Below are positions 1 to 7,547 of a stretch of DNA of 64,000 nt, piece by piece. Position numbers and translations under genes: made by a program. Under the pieces are notes generated by a model that saw only the letters and a program-made list of their open reading frames with translations, was not told the origin of the DNA and did no database searches. Source of the stretch: DASYQD01 sp963837455 (lineage in GTDB: Bacteria; Acidobacteriota; Thermoanaerobaculia; Multivoradales; JAIOJS01). The stretch lies in NCBI GenBank assembly GCA_963837455.1, contig CAWINM010000010.1:248001-312000 (forward strand), in the 5' to 3' direction. Each line of letters opens with the position of its first letter. Within the stretch, counting starts at the first letter, position 1.

Positions 1-155
1 ACATCAAGCGGCTGATGGAGATCGGCAGCTATCGCGGGCAGCGTCACCGTCGCGGCCTGCCGGTGCGCGGGCAGCGCACGCATACCAACTCGCGCACCCG
101 TAAGGGGCCGCGCGGCTCGGCAGTCGCCGGCAAGAAGAAGGCGACCAAGAAGTAA
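1..155 (+). CDS. rpsM: 30S ribosomal protein S13, C-terminal part
   Basis: This is the 3' end of the S13 gene; the first complete codon is at base 3 and the TAA stop is at 153-155. The last 50 residues are visible. They carry the conserved GSYRGQRHRRGLPVRGQRT-type segment that contacts 16S rRNA in the small-subunit head, followed by NSRTRKG and a lysine-rich tail. It lies 18 nt upstream of rpsK, as in the bacterial alpha operon. The N-terminus lies outside the window. Confidence 0.95.
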   Translation, partial: IKRLMEIGSYRGQRHRRGLPVRGQRTHTNSRTRKGPRGSAVAGKKKATKK

Positions 156-173
156 CGGAGCCCGGAGCAAGCA

Positions 174-581
174 ATGGCCAAGGCAGCAGCAGGCAAGAAG
201 GAAAAGAAGGCACCAAAGCGCAAGGAGAAGCGCATCGTGCCCCACGGGGTGGCCCATATCCAGGCCACCTTCAACAACACCATCGTCACCCTCTCCGACG
301 GCGAGGGAAGCGTGGTGGGTTGGTCGTCGGCGGGCAAGGTGGGGTTCAAGGGCTCCCGCAAGGGGACGCCGTTCGCTGCCCAGATGGCGGCGCAGAACGC
401 CAGCGTGGCCGCCCGCGAGGCAGGCATGCGCACCGTCGACGTGCTGGTCACCGGCCCGGGGGCGGGCCGCGAGTCGGCGATCCGCTCGCTGCAGGCCAAC
501 GGCCTCGACATCAAGACCATCCGCGACGTCACTCCTATCCCCCACAACGGCTGCCGGCCGCGCAAGCGGCGGCGCGTTTGA
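174..581 (+). CDS. rpsK: 30S ribosomal protein S11
   Basis: S11 is a platform protein of the small subunit near the mRNA exit/E site. The 135-aa product has a basic N-terminal tail (first 20 residues), then the family core: AHIQATFNNTIVT, KGSRKGTPFAAQ, VTGPGAGRESAIR, and the C-terminal PHNGCRPRKRRRV. Its length is normal for the family. The ATG start has a GGAG ribosome-binding site about 10 nt upstream. It sits in the usual S13-S11-S4-RpoA-L17 order. Confidence 0.97.
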   Translation: MAKAAAGKKEKKAPKRKEKRIVPHGVAHIQATFNNTIVTLSDGEGSVVGWSSAGKVGFKGSRKGTPFAAQMAAQNASVAAREAGMRTVDVLVTGPGAGRESAIRSLQANGLDIKTIRDVTPIPHNGCRPRKRRRV

Positions 582-629
582 CGCCCGCGGCCTAGACGCC
601 GGTTTCCAGGAAGCTGCAAGGAGAAGGAA

Positions 630-1259
630 GTGGCACGTTACACGGGTCCTGTTTGTCGGCTCTGCCGTCGCGAGCGGATGAAGCTGTTCCTCAAGGGGGA
701 GCGCTGCTTCAAGGAGAAGTGCGCGATCGAGCGCCGCGGCTACCCGCCCGGTCAGCACGGTCAGCGCCGCGGCAGGCGCAGCCTCAACTACGGGCCGCAG
801 CTGCGCGAGAAGCAGAAGGTGAAGCGCATCTACGGGGTCCTCGAGCAGCAGTTCCGCCGTTACTTCCAGGAGGCGGAACGCCGCAAGGGGATCACCGGCG
901 AGAACCTCCTCATCCTGCTCGAGCGCCGGCTCGACAACGTCGTCTACAGCCTGGGTTTCGCCTCCTCGCGCGCGCAGGCGCGCCAGCTGGTGCGCCACGG
1001 CCACATCTCCGTCGACGGCCGCAAGATCACCATCCCCTCCTTCCAGATCCGTGAGGGTCAGACCATCGTCGTCAAGGAAGGCAGCAAGAAGAACGACTTC
1101 GTCCGCGCCGCGGTGGAGAGTGCGCGGGGGCGCGGCATTCCAGACTGGCTGGAGCTCAACGCCGAGCAGTACAGCGGCAAGGTCCTGGCGCTTCCCAAGC
1201 GCGAGGACATCAAGCTGCCCATCCAGGAGCAGCTGATCGTGGAGCTCTACAGCCGTTGA
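630..1259 (+). CDS. rpsD: 30S ribosomal protein S4 (zinc-finger form)
   Basis: S4 is a primary 16S rRNA-binding and assembly protein of 209 aa. Residues 9-31 hold four cysteines (C9, C12, C26, C31), the zinc-binding C+ form of S4. The S4 RNA-binding domain follows around residues 98-160 (RRLDNVVYSLGFA, ARQLVRHGHISVDG). The start is GTG at 630, supported by an AAGGAGAAGG ribosome-binding site just upstream. It is co-directional with rpsK (48-nt gap) and rpoA (104-nt gap). In many bacteria S4 represses the alpha operon, but no pseudoknot target was identified here. Confidence 0.97.
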   Translation: MARYTGPVCRLCRRERMKLFLKGERCFKEKCAIERRGYPPGQHGQRRGRRSLNYGPQLREKQKVKRIYGVLEQQFRRYFQEAERRKGITGENLLILLERRLDNVVYSLGFASSRAQARQLVRHGHISVDGRKITIPSFQIREGQTIVVKEGSKKNDFVRAAVESARGRGIPDWLELNAEQYSGKVLALPKREDIKLPIQEQLIVELYSR

Positions 1260-1363
1260 GCCCGAGATCGCGACCGCGGGCAGCGCCGTCGCCCGGCGGC
1301 GCGCCCCTGGCCGTCGCCTTATCCGTTAACGCTTTCGTCAGTCATCCTTAGGAGCTCGCACCT

Positions 1364-2341
1364 ATGTGGAAGGGTTTCCAGCGCCCGCAGCGGGTCGAGG
1401 TGGACGCCGAGTCGCTGACGCCGAGCTACGGTCGCTTCGTCGCGCAACCGTTCGAGCGCGGCTTCGCCACCACCATCGGCAACGCCATGCGCCGGGTCCT
1501 GCTCTCCTCGATCGAGGGAGCGGCGGTGACCGCGGTGCAGATCGAGGGTGTGCTTCACGAGTTCTCCGCCATCCCCGGGGTGGTCGAGGACGTCACCGAC
1601 ATCATCCTCAATCTGAAGCAGATGGCCATTCGCATGCACGGCGAGGAGCCGCGCTACCTGTCGATCGACGTCAAGGGGCAGGGCGAGGTCAAGGCCGGCA
1701 ACTTCGGCGCCGACCCGCAGCTCGAGATCGTCGACGAGGAGGCGCCGATCGCCACCGTCAACGAGGAGGGGCACTTCAAGCTGCAGGCCAAGGTCGGCTG
1801 GGGCCGCGGCTACGTGAGCGCCGAGAAGAACTTCGACGAGTCGATGGGGATCGGCTGGATCCCGGTGGACTCCGTCCACAGCCCGGTACGGCGCGTCAAC
1901 TATCGCGTCGAGGCCGCCCGCCTCGGCCGCGCCACCGACTACGAGCGCCTGGTGCTCGAGGTGTGGACCAATGGCACCGTGTCGCCAGAGGACGCCTTGT
2001 CGCTCGCCGCGCAGCTGCTGCAGGAGCACCTCACCATCTTCATGGTCACCGAAAAGAGCGCGCCCTCGCTGGGCGGTGGCCAGGATCACATGCTGTCGCC
2101 CGAGGTCGAAGCCCTGCTGGCCAAGAACGTCGACGAGCTGGAGCTGTCGGTGCGCTCGGTGAACACGCTCAAGAACGCCAACATCCACACCGTGCGCGAT
2201 CTCGTCAGCCGCAGCGAGCGCGACATGCTCGAGGCCAAGGGCTTCGGCCGCAAGTCGCTCGAGGAGCTGCAGGAGGCGCTCGGACGCCTGGGGCTCTCTC
2301 TCGGCATGGACGTCGGCGAGGGCAGCCACCCCGCCGTGTAG
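1364..2341 (+). CDS. rpoA: DNA-directed RNA polymerase subunit alpha
   Basis: The alpha subunit scaffolds RNA polymerase assembly and contacts regulators through its C-terminal domain. The 325-aa protein has the assembly domain at about residues 15-230 (PFERGFATTIGNAMRRVLL, IPGVVEDVTDI) and an alpha-CTD at about 245-315 (SVRSVNTLKNANI, RDLV, FGRKSLEEL). Length and domain order are canonical. ATG at 1364 follows an AGGAG ribosome-binding site. It lies between rpsD and rplQ, as in most bacterial alpha operons. Confidence 0.97.
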   Translation: MWKGFQRPQRVEVDAESLTPSYGRFVAQPFERGFATTIGNAMRRVLLSSIEGAAVTAVQIEGVLHEFSAIPGVVEDVTDIILNLKQMAIRMHGEEPRYLSIDVKGQGEVKAGNFGADPQLEIVDEEAPIATVNEEGHFKLQAKVGWGRGYVSAEKNFDESMGIGWIPVDSVHSPVRRVNYRVEAARLGRATDYERLVLEVWTNGTVSPEDALSLAAQLLQEHLTIFMVTEKSAPSLGGGQDHMLSPEVEALLAKNVDELELSVRSVNTLKNANIHTVRDLVSRSERDMLEAKGFGRKSLEELQEALGRLGLSLGMDVGEGSHPAV

Positions 2342-2400
2342 GGCACTGAACCAACGGGTCGCTCGTCCGGCCCGTTTCGGGCGAGCAGAGGAGTCGGGTC

Positions 2401-3027
2401 ATGCGTCACAACGTCAAGGGCCGCAAGCTGGGCCGTACCACCGAGCACCGCCAGGCGCTCTTCCGCAATCAGCTCGCCTCGTTGGTGGCGAGCGGGCGCA
2501 TTCGCACCACGCTCTCCAAGGCCAAGGAGCTGCGGCCGATCGCCGAGAAGATCGTCACCAAGGGTAAGCGCGGCACCGTCGATGCCCGCCGCCAGGTGCG
2601 CCGCTGGATCGCCCAACGCGACCTGGTCAAGAAGCTCTTCGACGAGGTGGCGCCGCGCTTCCAGGAGCGCAACGGCGGCTATCTGCGTATCCTCAAGCTC
2701 GGGCCGCGCTCGGGCGATGGCGCCGAGATGGCCTTCCTGGAGTGGGTCGACTATCAGCTCGAGGGGGCCGACAAGAAGAAGGCGCCGGCCAAGGGGGAGA
2801 AGGAGAAGGCGGCCAAGGGCAAGGGCGCCAAGGCCGCCGCCACCGAGGAGGCGGAGGAGACGCCGCAGAAGGCAACGGCGAAGAAAGCCAAGCCGGCGGC
2901 CAAGCCCGCCAAGCCATCGGGTCGTGCCGCCGCCAAGGTGGCGGCCAAGCCGAGCAAGGGCAAGGCCGAGGCGAAGCCGGCGGTGACGCCCAAGAAGCGG
3001 GCGCCGCGCAAGGCCGGCGGCGAGTAG
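2401..3027 (+). CDS. rplQ: 50S ribosomal protein L17 with long Lys/Ala/Pro tail
   Basis: Residues 1 to about 122 are canonical L17 (MRHNVKGRKLGRTTEHR, LFRNQLASLV, RIRTTLSKAKELRPIAEKI, GGYLRILKLGPR, GDGAEMAFLEWV), a large-subunit protein near the peptide exit tunnel. The remaining 85 or so residues are a low-complexity tail of Lys, Ala, Pro and Glu with KPAKP/KKA-type repeats, resembling histone H1-like tails. L17 is usually about 115-130 aa, so this 208-aa form is strongly extended. ATG at 2401 follows a GAGGAG ribosome-binding site. It is the last gene before a strong terminator. Confidence 0.95.
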   Translation: MRHNVKGRKLGRTTEHRQALFRNQLASLVASGRIRTTLSKAKELRPIAEKIVTKGKRGTVDARRQVRRWIAQRDLVKKLFDEVAPRFQERNGGYLRILKLGPRSGDGAEMAFLEWVDYQLEGADKKKAPAKGEKEKAAKGKGAKAAATEEAEETPQKATAKKAKPAAKPAKPSGRAAAKVAAKPSKGKAEAKPAVTPKKRAPRKAGGE

Positions 3028-3055
3028 CCGGCGGCTGCTGCCGTTCTGGATGAAG

Positions 3056-3086
3056 GAAGGCCCTGGAGGGATCCAGGGCCTTCTTT
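3056..3086 (+). terminator. Rho-independent terminator of the alpha operon
   Basis: An 11-bp perfect stem (GAAGGCCCTGG at 3056-3066 pairing with CCAGGGCCTTC at 3073-3083) with a 6-nt loop is followed by TTT. It begins 28 nt after the rplQ stop and ends the ribosomal operon before the convergent EF-G-like gene. Confidence 0.85.
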
Positions 3087-3132
3087 CGTGAGCGGTCGGG
3101 AGGCTCCACCTCGCGAAGCGGTGCCGGAGGCT

Positions 3133-3177
3133 GCTCGCGACGCTAGGTCACCAACTCCGTCACCAACTCTCGCGAGC
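3133..3177. repeat. 12-bp tandem repeat inside an 8-bp inverted repeat
   Basis: GCTCGCGA at 3133-3140 and its reverse complement at 3170-3177 enclose two adjacent 12-bp copies of GTCACCAACTCC/T (3147-3158 and 3159-3170, one mismatch). The element lies between the alpha-operon terminator and the convergent EF-G-like gene. No function is apparent. Confidence 0.5.
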
Positions 3178-3235
3178 GGCTGCCTGCGCTCGGTCGGCCG
3201 CCGCGTCGTTGACGAGCCGGGAAGCCGCGGCCGGC

Positions 3236-5329
3236 CTACGCCTCGGCGTCCTCCTCTTTCTTCTTCTTGGCTTCGCTGATGATCTTCTCCTGGAGGGGTC
3301 GTGGCACCTCCTCGTAGTGGGAGAACCCCATCTGGAAGCTGGCGCGGCCCTGCGTCATCGAGCGCAGGGCAGGCGCGTAGTTGAGCATCTCGGCGAGCGG
3401 CACCGTCGCCTTGATGATGCTGGTGCCGTTGCGCGAGTCCATCCCCTGCGGGCGGCCACGCCGCTGCGAGAGGTCGCCCATGATGTCGCCCATGTACTCC
3501 TCGGTGGTGGTGATCTCCACGTCCATGATCGGCTCGAGGATGGTGGGAGCGGCCCCCGTCATGGCGTCCTTGAAGGCGAGCGAACCAGCGATCTTGAAGG
3601 CGAGCTCGGAGGAATCCACGTCGTGGTACTGGCCGTCGATGAGGCGGATGCGAAAGTCGACCACCGGGTAGCCAGCGAGGTAGCCGCGCTGGCGCGCTTC
3701 CTGGATCCCCTTGTCGACGGCGGGCCGGAAGTTGTGGGGAATAGAGCCGCCGAAGATCTCGTCCTTGAACTCGTAGTCCTCGCCGCGGGCCATCGGCTCC
3801 ATGACGATCTTGCAGTCGGCGAACTGGCCGCGGCCGCCGGTCTGCTTCTTGTGCCGGCCGTGCCCTTCCGCCTTGCGCTTGATGGTCTCCCGATAGGGGA
3901 CCTTGGGAGGGTGGAGGATCACCTCCACCTTGTAGCGGCTCTTGAGCTTGCCGACGACGATCTCGACGTGGAGCTGACCGGTGCCGGAGAGCAGGTGCTC
4001 GCCGGTCTGCGAGTCGCGTCCGGCGCTCAGCGCCTGGTCCTCTTCAAGCAGCCGATGCAGGGCGTCGCCGATCTTGTCCTCGTCCCCCTTCGACTTCGGC
4101 TCGATGGCGAAGGAGATCGCCGGCGGCGGGATGGGAATCCACGGCAGCCGCAGCGCGTGCTCGCGATCGCTCAGGGTGTCGCCGGTCTGGGTCACCTTGA
4201 GCTTGGCGACACCGCCGATGTCGCCGGCGACGAGATGCTGCACTGCGGAGCCCTGCTTGCCCTGCAACGCCATCAGCGTGCCCAGGCGCTCCTGCTCGTT
4301 GCGGTTGGCGTTGGCGACGGTGCTGTCGGAGTGCAGCGTGCCGCTCACCACCCGCAGGATGGAGATCTTGCCGGCGAAGGGGTCGTTGAGGGTCTTGAAG
4401 ACGAGGGCGGCGACGGGTCCGGCCGGATCGGCAGCGAGCTCTGCCGGGCGATCGAGAGCGTCGGTCGCCGCCACCGGGCCTCCCTGCCCGGGCGCCGGCG
4501 CGAAGTCGACGATGGCGTCGAGCAGTGCCGACGAGCCCACGTTGTGCAGCCCGCTGCCGAGCAGCAACGGGAAGACGCGCCGGCGGACGATGGCACTGCG
4601 CAGACCGCGCCGCAGCGATTCGTCATCGAGGCTGCCCTCCTCGAAGAAGCGCTCGAGGAGGCCGTCGTCGGTCTCGGCCACCATCTCCACGAGCTGGTTG
4701 CGTAGCTCCTCGGCGGTGGCAGCGAGCTCCGCGGGGAGCTCGCTCGCCTCGGCCTTGCCGTTGCCGTCGCGCGTGTAGTGGTAGGCCTTGCCCGCCACCA
4801 GGTCGACGACGCCCGAGAACTCGTGCTCGGCGCCGATCGGCAGCTGCAGGGGCACTACCTCACGGCCGAAGCGGCCACGCAGCTGTTCGAGCGCTCGCTG
4901 GAAGTCGGCGCGCTCACGATCCATCTTGGCGAGGTAGAAGACCACCGGCATCCCCATCTCGCCGGCAACTTCCCAGACCTTCTCGGTGTTGACCTCGACG
5001 CCGGCCACCGCGTTGACCGACAGCAACACGGCGTCGGCGGCACGCATGCCGGCGCGGGTCTCGGTGAAGAAGATGCCGTAGCCGGGGCAATCCAGGAGGT
5101 TGACCTTGTGGCCCCGCCAGGGGACGAAGGCCGGCGCGACGTTGATCGAGATGCCGCGTTCCATCTCCTCGGGATCGAAGTCGGTGAGAGTGTTCTTGTC
5201 CTCGATGCGCAGCATCCGGCTGACGACGCCGGCGGTGTGGAGGAGGGCGCTCGCCAACGTCGTCTTGCCGGAGGCGTTGTGGCCGGCGAGGGCGAGGTTG
5301 CGGATCCTGTCAGGGCTGTCGACCTGCAT
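3236..5329 (-). CDS. Elongation factor G-like GTPase (EF-G paralogue)
   Basis: This is a 697-aa translational GTPase with the full EF-G architecture: G domain (about 1-270), domain II (about 290-370), III (about 390-460), IV (about 465-590) and V (about 595-680). G1 is GHNASGKT (residues 16-23), G3 is DCPGYG (80-85) and G4 is AKMD (134-137). Ordinary EF-G has DTPGH and NKMD, so the catalytic histidine position is Tyr84. That substitution is typical of the divergent EF-G-like (FusA2-type) branch. It is therefore probably not the main translocase; a specialised or recycling role is inference. The ATG follows a strong AGGAGGAAGG ribosome-binding site. It is transcribed towards rplQ and divergently from the kinase gene. 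Confidence 0.9.
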   Translation of the reverse strand: MQVDSPDRIRNLALAGHNASGKTTLASALLHTAGVVSRMLRIEDKNTLTDFDPEEMERGISINVAPAFVPWRGHKVNLLDCPGYGIFFTETRAGMRAADAVLLSVNAVAGVEVNTEKVWEVAGEMGMPVVFYLAKMDRERADFQRALEQLRGRFGREVVPLQLPIGAEHEFSGVVDLVAGKAYHYTRDGNGKAEASELPAELAATAEELRNQLVEMVAETDDGLLERFFEEGSLDDESLRRGLRSAIVRRRVFPLLLGSGLHNVGSSALLDAIVDFAPAPGQGGPVAATDALDRPAELAADPAGPVAALVFKTLNDPFAGKISILRVVSGTLHSDSTVANANRNEQERLGTLMALQGKQGSAVQHLVAGDIGGVAKLKVTQTGDTLSDREHALRLPWIPIPPPAISFAIEPKSKGDEDKIGDALHRLLEEDQALSAGRDSQTGEHLLSGTGQLHVEIVVGKLKSRYKVEVILHPPKVPYRETIKRKAEGHGRHKKQTGGRGQFADCKIVMEPMARGEDYEFKDEIFGGSIPHNFRPAVDKGIQEARQRGYLAGYPVVDFRIRLIDGQYHDVDSSELAFKIAGSLAFKDAMTGAAPTILEPIMDVEITTTEEYMGDIMGDLSQRRGRPQGMDSRNGTSIIKATVPLAEMLNYAPALRSMTQGRASFQMGFSHYEEVPRPLQEKIISEAKKKKEEDAEA

Positions 5330-5421
5330 GCCTTCCTCCTGCAGCTAGGTCCGGGCGACGACACCTTGGATTCCGGGCGCCCCGTTGGTGGGACTTGGGT
5401 GAGGCCGGGGCGCGAGGGGCG

Positions 5422-5427
5422 ACTATA
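5422..5427 (-). promoter_or_regulatory. Putative -10 element for the EF-G-like gene
   Basis: On the minus strand TATAGT lies in an AT-rich patch (TATATAGT), about 95 nt before the EF-G-like ATG. It stands out in this GC-rich divergent region, but no convincing -35 box was found at the expected distance. Confidence 0.3.
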
Positions 5428-5502
5428 TACCACCGCCTGTTGGTCTCCCGGCACCCCCCTGCCGCCCTCGCCCGGAGCCCGCCGGCCGGCCGCGGACGCT
5501 GC

Positions 5503-5508
5503 TAAGAT
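5503..5508 (+). promoter_or_regulatory. Putative -10 element for the kinase gene
   Basis: TAAGAT lies 22 nt upstream of the kinase ATG at 5531, in the divergent region shared with the EF-G-like gene. No clear -35 box is visible. Confidence 0.3.
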
Positions 5509-5530
5509 TGGTCGTCTGATCTCCCACGCC

Positions 5531-7507
5531 ATGGCGTCAGCGATCCCCAGCAGCCTGGGCCGTTACGAGGTCCTGGAAGAGCTCGGCAAGGGTGCCATGG
5601 GAGTGGTGTACCTCGCGCGCGACCCGCTCATCGGGCGGCTGGTGGCGCTCAAGACCTTTCGCGCCAGCCAGGCGATGCACGGCACCGAGTTGGTGGAGTA
5701 CCGCACCCGCTTCATGCGCGAGGCGCAGAGCGCCGGCATCCTCTCCCACCCCCACATCGTGACCATCCACGACGTCGTCGACGGCGCCGACGGCAGCGGC
5801 GTCACCTTCATCGCCATGGAGTACGTGCGCGGGGTGAACCTGAAGGAGCTGCTGCTGCGCGGCGAGGCGCTGCCGCTCGACCGTGTCACCGACATCGTCT
5901 CGCAGCTGTCAGAGGCGCTCGACTACGCCCACAGCAAGGGTGTCATCCACCGCGACATCAAGCCCGCCAACATCATCATCGATCCGCAGGGCGGGGTGAA
6001 GATCACCGACTTCGGCATCGCCCGGCTGGAGACCTCCGATCTCACCCACGAGGGGCAGCTGCTGGGCACGCCGAACTACATGGCGCCGGAGCGCATCCTC
6101 GGTCACAAGGTGGACCACCGCACCGACATCTTCTCGCTCGGGGTGGTGCTCTACGAGATGCTCACGCGGCAGAAGCCGTTCCAGGGGGAGAACCTGACCA
6201 TGGTCTCCCACCGCATCGTCTACGAGGCGTTCACGCCGCCGCGGCAGTGGGCACCCGGGTTGCCGGCGGGGGTGGTGGCCGTTCTCGAGCAGGCCCTCGA
6301 GAAGCAGCCGGAGCAGCGCTTTGCCAGCGCCGGCGCGCTTGCCACCAAGCTCCGCGAGGCTCTGGTCTCGGCCGCCGGCAGCGAGACGACGGTGGCGGCG
6401 CGGCCGCCGCTGCCGCCGCCGCCGATGTTGCTGCCGCCCCCGCCACCTCCGGGCGGCGACGGGGTCGGAAGTGCGGCAGCGGCCGACGACCCGAGCACCG
6501 CCACCCAGGACGTGGCATCGATCTCGGCCGCCGTGCGGGCGCAGCCGCCCCCTCGTGGCCAGCCCCCGGTGCGACCGCGGGGAGCCGCCGCCCTGCCGGC
6601 GATCGGGCGCCTGGCGCTGGTAGGCGCGGCCGCCGCTATCGTCGGCCTGCTCGCCGTCGCCGGCGTGTTCGGCTGGCTGCGCTCGACGGCCGCGCCCACC
6701 GGCGGGCCCGATCCCGCCGACCGGGCGCGAGCGCAGTATCGCCTCTACCTCCAGGAGGCTCGCAGCGAGCTCGACGCCGGCCGGCCCGAAGCTGCTCTCA
6801 CGGCCCTGGCGCGCGCCCTGCCGCTCGCCCCCGACGACCCCGACCTGGCGCGCATGAACGTCCGCATCCGCAGTCAGCTGGCGGCGCGGCGGCGCACGGT
6901 GGCCGAGCAGCAATCGCAGCTGGCAGCCCTGGTGCAATCAGCGCAGATGGCCCTCGCTGGGGGAGATCCCGCCCAGGCAGCGGAGCTGGCGCGGCAGGTG
7001 CTCGCCCTGATGCCCGGCGAGCCCCGGGCAACGGCGCTGCTGGCGCAGGCGGAAGCAGCGGTGAGCGCCGCGCGGCGGCGAGCCCAGCAGGTGGCCGCGC
7101 ATCCCACCGGCACCCTGCCGTCCGCGCCGGGGACCGTCCCTGCCGCCGCCGCCGAGCAGCCGACCGCCGACGCACGGCCGGCCGCCGGCCCGGCGACGCT
7201 GCGCATCGACTTCTTCACCGAGCTGCCCGAGGGCGTGGTCACCATCTACGCCGCCGGCAAGCAGATCCTCGGCGAGCCCTTCCACTTCTTCAAGCGCACC
7301 GGCCTCTTCCGCAACCTGCCGGAGGCAGGACGCATCGAGGCCTCGCGGCAGGTGGCGGCCGGTGCCACCACCCTGCGCATCTACGTGGCGCTGCCCAAGC
7401 AGGCGCCGGTGGTGAAGACGATCGAGGTGCAGCTCGCGGCTGGCAGCACGCGCATCCTGCGGATCCACTTCGACAAGGCCGGCCAGCTGGCGGCCAGCGT
7501 CGAGTAG
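5531..7507 (+). CDS. Membrane-anchored Ser/Thr protein kinase (PknB type)
   Basis: This is a Hanks-type kinase of 658 aa. The catalytic domain is about residues 12-270: glycine loop GKGAMG (19-24), catalytic lysine K41, HRDIKPAN (140-147), DFG (160-162) and GTPNYMAPE in the activation segment. A Pro-rich linker (about 285-350) leads to one transmembrane helix near residues 358-380. A TPR-like alanine-rich helical region and a C-terminal beta-rich domain of unknown role follow. Open frame extends upstream, but the ATG at 5531 begins just before the conserved kinase domain and fits a -10 at 5503. Substrates are unknown. A PP2C phosphatase gene at 20.3 kb could be a counterpart (inference). Confidence 0.9.
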   Translation: MASAIPSSLGRYEVLEELGKGAMGVVYLARDPLIGRLVALKTFRASQAMHGTELVEYRTRFMREAQSAGILSHPHIVTIHDVVDGADGSGVTFIAMEYVRGVNLKELLLRGEALPLDRVTDIVSQLSEALDYAHSKGVIHRDIKPANIIIDPQGGVKITDFGIARLETSDLTHEGQLLGTPNYMAPERILGHKVDHRTDIFSLGVVLYEMLTRQKPFQGENLTMVSHRIVYEAFTPPRQWAPGLPAGVVAVLEQALEKQPEQRFASAGALATKLREALVSAAGSETTVAARPPLPPPPMLLPPPPPPGGDGVGSAAAADDPSTATQDVASISAAVRAQPPPRGQPPVRPRGAAALPAIGRLALVGAAAAIVGLLAVAGVFGWLRSTAAPTGGPDPADRARAQYRLYLQEARSELDAGRPEAALTALARALPLAPDDPDLARMNVRIRSQLAARRRTVAEQQSQLAALVQSAQMALAGGDPAQAAELARQVLALMPGEPRATALLAQAEAAVSAARRRAQQVAAHPTGTLPSAPGTVPAAAAEQPTADARPAAGPATLRIDFFTELPEGVVTIYAAGKQILGEPFHFFKRTGLFRNLPEAGRIEASRQVAAGATTLRIYVALPKQAPVVKTIEVQLAAGSTRILRIHFDKAGQLAASVE

Positions 7508-7547
7508 CCGCCAGCCGCGGGCGGCTCCCGCTTCCGCGCCGGCTGCC

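Noticed and set aside
3209..4705. Open frame on the plus strand opposite the EF-G-like gene
   Set aside because: It is a shadow of a conserved GTPase gene; no ribosome-binding site and no homologous motifs.
5330..5530. In-frame upstream extension of the Ser/Thr kinase back to 4778
   Set aside because: The extra sequence runs antisense through the EF-G-like gene and is low-complexity; the kinase fold starts just after ATG 5531.
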